In this document: in pieces, positions 54,747 through 60,353 of the stretch | How positions within the stretch are numbered: position 1 is the stretch's first letter | How the letters are laid out: each line of letters starts with the position of its first letter | Source: Sulfurimonas sp. | GTDB taxonomy: Bacteria; Campylobacterota; Campylobacteria; Campylobacterales; Sulfurimonadaceae | Direction: 5' to 3' | Length of the DNA: 60,353 nucleotides | NCBI GenBank assembly: GCA_027064045.1 | Contig: JAMOQK010000012.1 | Location: forward strand, 1-60,353 | Translations under genes and position numbers: made by a program | Notes under the pieces: model-generated | Database searches by the model: none | The model's input: only the letters and a program-made list of their open reading frames with translations | Told to the model about the DNA's origin: nothing

Positions 54747-55176
54747 AAAAACAGCTTTTACCATGTTAGAATTAGTATTTGTTATAGTTGTGCTTGGTAT
54801 TTTAGCGTCGGTTGCCATTCCTCATTTTACAGCAACAAGACTTGATGCTCAGATAACAAAAGGTCGTTCTGACATATCTTCTATCCGTTCTGCTATAGTT
54901 AGTGAGAGACAATCAAGACTTATTAAGGGTGATTCTTCTTGGATATCTGCTTTGAGTGGTGCAACGACAAAGTTTTTTGATGGTAATGATTCTGACCATA
55001 TATTGTTAATGTATGGTGTTGCTCCTGGAACATCTTCTGGACATTGGAGTGGAACAGATCCAGATTATACTTATAAATTAGGTGAGGATAATTGTGGATT
55101 TAATTACGATAATTCAACAGGAAAGTTTGATTTAAATTCGTCTCAACCAGCTATCTGTGATAAGCTTGTAAACTAA
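54733..55176 (+). CDS. type IV pilin-like/pseudopilin protein 3
   Basis: The 147-residue protein has KKTA|FTMLELVFVIVVLGIL, again with Ala before the cleavage site and Glu at position 5. A globular domain rich in Asp, Gly and Ser and two cysteines (EDNCGFN, AICDKL) follow. The start is GTG 54733, with AAGGGG upstream, inside the end of protein 2. REP-like hairpins follow directly after the stop. Confidence 0.82.
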   Translation: MLNTKKTAFTMLELVFVIVVLGILASVAIPHFTATRLDAQITKGRSDISSIRSAIVSERQSRLIKGDSSWISALSGATTKFFDGNDSDHILLMYGVAPGTSSGHWSGTDPDYTYKLGEDNCGFNYDNSTGKFDLNSSQPAICDKLVN

Positions 55177-55177
55177 T

Positions 55178-55200
55178 TGGAGGTACGGTTTTAACCGTAC
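55178..55200 (+). repeat. REP-like element 1 (GGAG foot plus hairpin)
   Basis: TGGAG is followed by the inverted repeat GTACGGTT-TT-AACCGTAC. A GGAG or GTAG foot before a hairpin is the layout of REP elements moved by RAYT transposases. It pairs with the inverted element at 55218. Confidence 0.5.
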
Positions 55201-55217
55201 TTGTTATATCGTAAAAT

Positions 55218-55240
55218 ATACGGCTAAAGTCGTATCTCCA
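55218..55240 (-). repeat. REP-like element 2, inverted
   Basis: On the minus strand TGGAG is followed by ATACGAC-TTTA-GCCGTAT. Elements 1 and 2 in opposite orientation form a BIME-like unit filling most of the 85-base gap before priA; it could also act as a terminator for the pilin genes. Confidence 0.5.
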
Positions 55241-55261
55241 TAAAAATAAAAGATTGTTTAT

Positions 55262-57100
55262 TTGAATTATTATAAAATTTCTCTGATATCATCACCTCTT
55301 GAGCCTCTTACCTACTGCTCATCAAAGACTATAAACCCACATGCCAAAGTCAGTATTAAACTTCAAAACAGGATTTTAGATGGTGTTATTTTATCCACAT
55401 GCCAACAACCAGAGTTTAAAACAAATGAGATTTTAGAAGTTAGTGAGTTTTATTATTCTAAGCAACAGATAAAATTATCTCAGTTTATCTCTAGTTATTA
55501 TATATGTTCTTTAGGGGATGCTTTTGGTTTGATGGTTCCTTTTAGTTCAACTATGGCCACGACTGAAGTCGTAGCTCCAAAATCTAGTATAACACTCTCA
55601 CAAAATCAACAACAGGCACTGGACTTTCTAAAACAACATAAAACTTCCCTTCTTTTTGGTGATACTGGAAGTGGAAAAACAGAAGTTTATATGAAATACT
55701 TTGAGGAGATGTTAAAAGTTGGAAAGAGGGCGATTTTTTTGATGCCTGAAATCTCTTTAACACCACAAATGGATAAACGACTTCAACAACATTTTGGCTC
55801 AAGTGTTGTTATGTGGCATTCGAAACTAACACCAAAACAGAAGAAACAAAATTTAGAAGCTATATACGGTGGTGAAGCAAAAATCATAGCTGGACCTCGT
55901 TCAGCACTGTTTTTACCCATAAAAGATTTGGGATTGATAGTGGTAGATGAGGAGCATGATGATAGTTATAAGTCTAACAAACGACCAAGGTATAATGCTA
56001 GAGATATAGCGATATATATGGGAAAAATTTATGATATACCTGTGGTTTTAGGTAGTGCTACACCATCGTTGAGTAGTTATATGAAATTTCCATATAGCAG
56101 ATTAAAAGGGGGATATTTTAGTTCCCATAAAGAGTTTATATATGAAAAAAGTTCAGAGAGTTTAACTCCTATGGTTTTAGATGCTCTAAGAGATACTCTT
56201 AAAGCAAAAGAACAAGCGATAGTTTTTCTTCCAACTCGTGCAAATTTTAAGTATCTTATTTGTGGGGATTGTGGACATACTTATGAATGCGTATTTTGTT
56301 CTATTGGGATGAGCATACATCAAAAGTCACATGCCTTAAAATGTCATTATTGTAATTATACTCAAGCCATTCCTCAGGTATGTTCGGCATGTGGGAGTGG
56401 TAACCTTACAAGTAGCAGACTTGGTACTGCTGAGGCCGTTAAAGATATATCGAGTGAGCTACCAGATGGTATGGTCGAGCAGTTTGATCGAGATGTTATC
56501 ACTACACAAGCTAAATTGAAAAAAGCATTAAAAAGATTTAATGACAAACAAACAGATATTTTAGTGGGTACTCAGATGTTAAGTAAGGGGCATGATTACC
56601 ACGGTGTAACTTTGGCAGTTGTTTTAGGGATGGACAATATGTTAAATATGAGTGATTATCGAGCTAGAGAAAAAGCTCTCTCATCTCTCATTCAAGTAGC
56701 AGGTAGAAGTGGAAGAAAAAAAGGTGCTAAAGTTTTAGTACAAAGTTTTAATGAGGAGTTTTTTAGTGCTTTTGTGGATGATTATGAATCTTTTTTACAA
56801 GAGGAGAAGATTTATAGAGAGGGATTGTACCCACCATATAAAAAGCTCTGTCGTGTTTTATTTGCTCATAAAAATGGTGCAAAAGCAAGGGATGAGATGC
56901 AAAAAATGCATGATAAACTCTTCCACATGCCAAACATAGAGATAGTTGGATATGGCAAGTGTGCTATTGAAAGGGTAGCAAACAAGTTTAGATTTGAGAT
57001 ACTTATCCGTTCAGATAAAAGCACCGATATTATAAAAGCTATAAAGTTTTGTAAAGTTGATTTAGCAGAGATTGATATGGATCCTATTGAGTTTGGGTAG
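55262..57100 (+). CDS. priA: primosomal protein N' (PriA helicase)
   Basis: The 612-residue replication-restart helicase starts at TTG. It has an N-terminal DNA-binding part (1-100), Walker A LLFGDTGSGKTEVYM near 135, the DEEH box, and a zinc region with eight cysteines in CGDCGHTYECVFCS through CSACGSG. The helicase motif LVGTQMLSKGHDYHGV follows. It is shorter than E. coli PriA (732 residues), as in relatives. A REP-like hairpin encodes the linker near residue 100, and five copies of the GGCATGTG core lie within the gene. Confidence 0.93.
   Translation: MNYYKISLISSPLEPLTYCSSKTINPHAKVSIKLQNRILDGVILSTCQQPEFKTNEILEVSEFYYSKQQIKLSQFISSYYICSLGDAFGLMVPFSSTMATTEVVAPKSSITLSQNQQQALDFLKQHKTSLLFGDTGSGKTEVYMKYFEEMLKVGKRAIFLMPEISLTPQMDKRLQQHFGSSVVMWHSKLTPKQKKQNLEAIYGGEAKIIAGPRSALFLPIKDLGLIVVDEEHDDSYKSNKRPRYNARDIAIYMGKIYDIPVVLGSATPSLSSYMKFPYSRLKGGYFSSHKEFIYEKSSESLTPMVLDALRDTLKAKEQAIVFLPTRANFKYLICGDCGHTYECVFCSIGMSIHQKSHALKCHYCNYTQAIPQVCSACGSGNLTSSRLGTAEAVKDISSELPDGMVEQFDRDVITTQAKLKKALKRFNDKQTDILVGTQMLSKGHDYHGVTLAVVLGMDNMLNMSDYRAREKALSSLIQVAGRSGRKKGAKVLVQSFNEEFFSAFVDDYESFLQEEKIYREGLYPPYKKLCRVLFAHKNGAKARDEMQKMHDKLFHMPNIEIVGYGKCAIERVANKFRFEILIRSDKSTDIIKAIKFCKVDLAEIDMDPIEFG
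55336..55345 (-). repeat. GGCATGTGGG motif copy
   Basis: Lies in priA; the top strand is read N-P-H-A-K. Confidence 0.8.
55395..55403 (-). repeat. GGCATGTGG(A) motif copy
   Basis: Lies in priA, 50 bases from the previous copy; the top strand is read S-T-C-Q. Confidence 0.75.
55556..55579 (-). repeat. REP-like element 3 inside priA
   Basis: The minus strand reads TGGAGCTACGACTTCAGTCG, with stem ACGACT/AGTCGT and the same GGAG foot as the elements at 55178 and 55218. In frame it encodes part of the T-T-E-V-V-A-P linker between the DNA-binding and helicase parts. Confidence 0.5.
56386..56395 (+). repeat. GGCATGTGGG motif copy
   Basis: Lies in priA, read S-A-C-G within the zinc-binding region. 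Confidence 0.8.
56923..56931 (-). repeat. GGCATGTGG(A) motif copy
   Basis: Lies in priA; the top strand is read F-H-M-P-N. Confidence 0.75.
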
Positions 57101-57147
57101 TAAGAAGGTATTTTTTAGTAGGTTTCATCTAAAACTTCTTAGCTTCT

Positions 57148-58350
57148 TTATGGTGAGGTACTTACTTTTGTTGAGCAAGACTTATTGAAAAAGTAGCAAA
57201 CTTTTTTGGTTTTTGGTGCTTTTTTGTATTTAGTGTTATTTAATAGAGTACGCTCTATGCTTTTGTTGTATTGCTCACGAAGTTTTTTAAATGCTTTCAT
57301 CTCTTTGGCACGAAGTTTTTTAGTGGTTACTTGGACAACTTTTAGTGGATTTATAGCTCGTCCATGTTTTCTAAGTTCAAAGTGCAGATGTGGTCCGGTT
57401 GAGCGACCAGTTGTGCCAACATAGGCTATGGTTTGACCTTTCTTTACCCTTTTGCCTCTATGAATACCTCGGCGAAAAGATTTTAGGTGAGCATATCTTG
57501 TTTCATATCCATCTGCATGTCTTATTTTTATAAGATTTCCATATGTTCCCATTCTAGCTGCATAGATGATGCGTCCACTTCCTGCTGCTACTACTGGTGT
57601 ACCTCTTCTTGCAGCATAATCCACACCTAGGTGAGCTTTCCATTTGTGGAGTATTGGGTGCCATCTTCTTTTTGTAAAGTATGATGAAATTCTAGCTCCC
57701 CTTACTGGACGAGCAAGTAAAAATCCCTCAACTTCATGTCCTTTTTGATCATAATATCTCTCATCTTTATTTAGGTAGATAAAGTGTTTTTTGCCTCTCA
57801 TCTCTATCATGGCAGTTTTTAAGATTGGCATAGAAAAAGGCTCACCTAGACGATATTTTTGATCGTATATCATCACCAGAGTATCACCTTTTCTTAAATC
57901 AATTTTAAAGTTAAGTGAGTGTTTAAAGTTTGCTACAAAAATTTGAGCTAGTTTTTTTGAGCCAGTTTCTTTAATGATGTCTAGGTATGGAGATCTGTTT
58001 ATTTTTAAGGTGAAGGCTTGGGTTTTTGTTGTGCTTATGATAGGGATAGCTTCAAAATGGTATGAGCCATTGTTTTTATATATATGGATTTGTAACTCAT
58101 CATTTAGAGGGAGCAAAATCTGTTTTATCTCATCATTGTTATCTTTTAAAATCTGGTAATGAACACCAGCTCTCATCTCCTCAGTAAGTCGTTGGTCGTC
58201 TTTGTCAAGATTGTAATAAAGACCTTTAATAGGTAGTTTTTCTTTTTGTAAAAAATCTAGGTAAGTTGTGCCATTGTCCCATCTAAATCTTTCAACATGC
58301 GCAGAAAAAAGAGTAGTGGTAAATAAAAAAAGTATAAAAAATCGTATCAA
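57148..58350 (-). CDS. M23-family peptidoglycan endopeptidase (Csd3/Pgp3-like)
   Basis: The 400-residue protein has a signal peptide (start TTG 58350), an N-terminal inhibitory-type region, and a C-terminal LytM domain with zinc ligands in HLGVDYAA and PHLHFELRKHG. In Helicobacter and Campylobacter, proteins of this layout trim peptidoglycan and set helical cell shape. Whether this one is Csd1/2- or Csd3-like cannot be settled by eye. The C-terminal tail is basic with two cysteines. Confidence 0.85.
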   Translation of the reverse strand: MIRFFILFLFTTTLFSAHVERFRWDNGTTYLDFLQKEKLPIKGLYYNLDKDDQRLTEEMRAGVHYQILKDNNDEIKQILLPLNDELQIHIYKNNGSYHFEAIPIISTTKTQAFTLKINRSPYLDIIKETGSKKLAQIFVANFKHSLNFKIDLRKGDTLVMIYDQKYRLGEPFSMPILKTAMIEMRGKKHFIYLNKDERYYDQKGHEVEGFLLARPVRGARISSYFTKRRWHPILHKWKAHLGVDYAARRGTPVVAAGSGRIIYAARMGTYGNLIKIRHADGYETRYAHLKSFRRGIHRGKRVKKGQTIAYVGTTGRSTGPHLHFELRKHGRAINPLKVVQVTTKKLRAKEMKAFKKLREQYNKSIERTLLNNTKYKKAPKTKKVCYFFNKSCSTKVSTSP

Positions 58351-58407
58351 GTTATGTGCCTGTTGTAAAATATGGCGAAATTTTAGCTAAAATTGGCTTA
58401 GTTAAGA

Positions 58408-58413
58408 TATAAT
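58408..58413 (+). promoter_or_regulatory. -10 box upstream of the PgbA-like gene
   Basis: TATAAT lies 33 bases before the start codon at 58446. Confidence 0.5.
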
Positions 58414-58445
58414 CGCGTTATATTATTTAAAAAAAAAGAGTTTGT

Positions 58446-59219
58446 ATGAGATATATATTTTTGTTGTTAGTTTTGGTTTTTGAACTGTTTGGTGGGATTA
58501 TAAAAACTCCTGTTGTAAGTGTTAATAGTGATGAAAGTTTAGCGAGTATTAAAATATCTAAAATAGATGTTGGTGTGAGTGGATTTATAGTTCATGAAGT
58601 TGGTAAAAATCATAGTTGTATCTTAAAAAATGCTGTGGTTAAAAGCTTTGATAAAGACAAACACATAGCTGTTTTGGCTTTGAGTGAGTATGATTCACTC
58701 AGACAAAATGCTCTTCCGATTGGTCAATGGCATGTTGAAGTTGGAGATACTGCAGTACTTGCTTTTGGGTACAGCAGGGGTCTTATTATAGCTCCAAATG
58801 ATGAGATTTACTACCGTATTGAACGAGCTACAAAACAGATACAGTGGGTACATCCAGATATTTTTGCAACAATTTTGTCTTTTAATGGGCATCCAACACC
58901 ACTTAGAAAAGACTTTACCGAGTTTACTAAGGCGACTTCTGTTGGATTGATTTTTTTATTTTTAGAAGGAAAAGTTTATATGGTTGATTCTAAAAGTTTT
59001 GTGATTTTAAATATAACAGATGCTCCTCTAAAGCAAAAAAGTGTAAAACTCCCTTTTTATACAAGAGTTGAGAAGATTGATGCTGCTTGGTGGGGTGATG
59101 GAAGTGATGAGATGACAAGTTATGAATCTTACTATTTTGAGTTGCTAAAAGAGGCAAATCCAAACAATAAACAACTACAAAGCGAGATAGAAAAGTTTGA
59201 TAAAAAGGCTCAAAAATGA
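58446..59219 (+). CDS. PgbA N-terminal-domain-like exported protein
   Basis: The 257-residue protein has a signal peptide (LVFELFGG). Its body resembles the N-terminal part of the Helicobacter plasminogen-binding protein PgbA: IIAPNDEIYYRI, a SVGLIFLF strand and FYTRVEKIDAAWWG. It lacks the long lysine-rich C-terminal tail of PgbA that binds plasminogen, and the source looks environmental, so host binding is unlikely to be its role. It overlaps glcD by 4 bases. Confidence 0.7.
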   Translation: MRYIFLLLVLVFELFGGIIKTPVVSVNSDESLASIKISKIDVGVSGFIVHEVGKNHSCILKNAVVKSFDKDKHIAVLALSEYDSLRQNALPIGQWHVEVGDTAVLAFGYSRGLIIAPNDEIYYRIERATKQIQWVHPDIFATILSFNGHPTPLRKDFTEFTKATSVGLIFLFLEGKVYMVDSKSFVILNITDAPLKQKSVKLPFYTRVEKIDAAWWGDGSDEMTSYESYYFELLKEANPNNKQLQSEIEKFDKKAQK

Positions 59220-60353
59220 TAGATACTAAACATCTACAGCATTTTAAAACTATTGTTGGTGAGGAAAATATTTATAGTGATAAAGCCCATCTTATAGCTT
59301 ATTCATATGATGCAACACGGGAGCGTTTTGAACCTGATGCAGTTGTATTTCCTCGAGATGAAACTGATATAAGTGAGATTTTAAAGTATTGTAATGAACA
59401 TAAAATTGTTATAGTTCCAAGGGGTGCTGGAAGTGGTTTTACTGGTGGAGCATTGCCTAGTAGTGGGGGGATTGTTCTTGCTATGGAGCGACATATGAAT
59501 AAAATCCTAGAGATAGATATGAAAAATATGGTTGCAGTTGTTCAGCCGGGTGTTGTAAATATGGATTTACAAAAAGCAGTTGAAGAGGTTGGACTTTTTT
59601 ATCCACCAGATCCAGCTAGTCAAGAGTACTCAACTTTGGGTGGAAATGTTAGTGAAAATGCAGGTGGAATGCGTGCTGCAAAGTATGGAATAACCAAAGA
59701 TTATGTGATGGCAACAAGAGCAGTGCTTCCAAATGGTGACATCATAAAAGCTGGTAAAAAAACGATTAAAGATGTAGCAGGTTACAATATAAGTGGGATT
59801 TTAATTGCGAGTGAAGGAACTTTGGCAGTTTTAACTGAGATAACTCTTCGCCTCATTCCAAAGCCAAAACTCACAAAAACAGCTATGGGGATTTTTCCAA
59901 CTGTTCATGATGCGATGGAAGCCGTGTATAAAACTATGGCGAGTGGGATCACTCCAGTTGCAATGGAGTTTTTAGATAACTTAACCATACGAGCAGTTGA
60001 GCAAACTTTTTCCAAAGGATTACCTCTTGAAGCTGGTGCTTTGCTTGTGACTGATGTGGATGGGAACCTAGAAGATGATTTAAATTTTCAGCTTGATACG
60101 ATAGAGAAAGTTTTTAAAGAAAATGGTTGTAGTGAGTTTCGTCGTGCAAAAGATGAAAAGGAGGCAGCTGATATTTGGTTTGCTAGAAGAAATGCTTCCC
60201 CAGCTTTAAGTGTTTATGGAAGTAAAAAGCTAAATGAAGATGTAACAGTTCCTCGTGCAGTATTGCCACAACTTTTAGAAAAATTTTATGCCATAGCCGA
60301 TAAATATCAAGTAAATATCCCATGTTTTGGGCATACTGGCGATGGAAATGTTC
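59216..60353 (+). CDS. glcD: GlcD-like FAD-linked oxidase (partial, runs off the window)
   Basis: The first 379 codons are visible. The FAD-binding PCMH domain shows VVFPRDETDISEILKYC, PRGAGSGFTGGALP, STLGGNVSENAGGMRAAKYG and GYNISGILIASEGTL. The C-terminal cap begins with KDVAG...MEFLD, and the GHTGDGN metal-binding motif is at the window edge. It oxidises glycolate or D-lactate-type hydroxyacids. ATG 59216 overlaps the upstream stop. The 3' end lies outside the window. Confidence 0.9.
   Translation, partial: MIDTKHLQHFKTIVGEENIYSDKAHLIAYSYDATRERFEPDAVVFPRDETDISEILKYCNEHKIVIVPRGAGSGFTGGALPSSGGIVLAMERHMNKILEIDMKNMVAVVQPGVVNMDLQKAVEEVGLFYPPDPASQEYSTLGGNVSENAGGMRAAKYGITKDYVMATRAVLPNGDIIKAGKKTIKDVAGYNISGILIASEGTLAVLTEITLRLIPKPKLTKTAMGIFPTVHDAMEAVYKTMASGITPVAMEFLDNLTIRAVEQTFSKGLPLEAGALLVTDVDGNLEDDLNFQLDTIEKVFKENGCSEFRRAKDEKEAADIWFARRNASPALSVYGSKKLNEDVTVPRAVLPQLLEKFYAIADKYQVNIPCFGHTGDGNV

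Noticed and set aside
1..60353. tRNA or rRNA genes, CRISPR arrays, insertion sequences, origin of replication
   Set aside because: I looked for conserved arms, regular spaced repeats, transposase motifs and DnaA-box clusters and found none I could support.

Overview
The window is about 60 kb of AT-rich chromosome (roughly one third G+C by eye). It looks like a member of the Campylobacterota (formerly Epsilonproteobacteria), most like a Sulfurimonas-type sulfur oxidiser. The pointers are the flgB-flgC-fliE-penicillin-binding-protein operon, a Helicobacter/Campylobacter-type plasminogen-binding-like protein beside glcD, MqnA of the futalosine menaquinone route, a CetB-like PAS taxis protein, and a ribosomal operon without rpmD. 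The genus is an inference.

Bases 1-18,151 hold a tightly packed biosynthetic cluster of the aryl polyene plus dialkylresorcinol (flexirubin-like) type. It contains DarA and DarB homologues, two ketosynthases each followed by a degenerate chain-length-factor-like partner, two carrier proteins, two hot-dog dehydratases, a ketoreductase, an aromatic amino acid ammonia-lyase, a short AMP-forming ligase, a BtrH-like acyltransferase, a glycosyltransferase, a PlsC-type acyltransferase, and export machinery (ABC transporter, MMPL/RND protein, LolA-like protein). The likely scheme is that the ammonia-lyase and ligase make an aryl-acyl starter, the KS/CLF/KR/DH set extends it to a polyene, DarA/DarB build a dialkylresorcinol, and the two are esterified and moved to the outer membrane.

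Bases 18,156-36,126 are mixed housekeeping and signalling genes: a Bax-like glucosaminidase, a caspase-fold lipoprotein with an LPP20/DUF4384 partner, MgtE and a CNNM/CorC protein, a soluble chemoreceptor with a zinc-binding CZB tail plus a PAS protein, a TonB-plug/YfiR-like/GGDEF-EAL module, an SQR-like flavoprotein, a dicarboxylate symporter, malic enzyme, MqnA, and MoaD-MoaE-MoeA. Leftward rnhB and an AAA-type ATPase follow.

Bases 37,893-48,540 are the S10-spc-secY-map-infA operon. Next come prfB, panC, the leftward flagellar rod/ftsI operon behind a well-formed sigma-54 promoter, three class III-type pilin genes, priA, an M23 endopeptidase, a PgbA-like protein and the 5' part of glcD.

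The most striking signal belongs to no gene. The 10-mer GGCATGTGGR occurs 18 times, always inside coding sequence, on both strands and in several reading frames, and is absent from the ribosomal operon. It behaves like a DNA uptake or recombination signal. REP-like hairpins with a GGAG foot lie just before priA and once inside it. No rRNA gene, tRNA gene, insertion sequence or CRISPR array was seen, and no gene-free stretch exceeds 300 bases.
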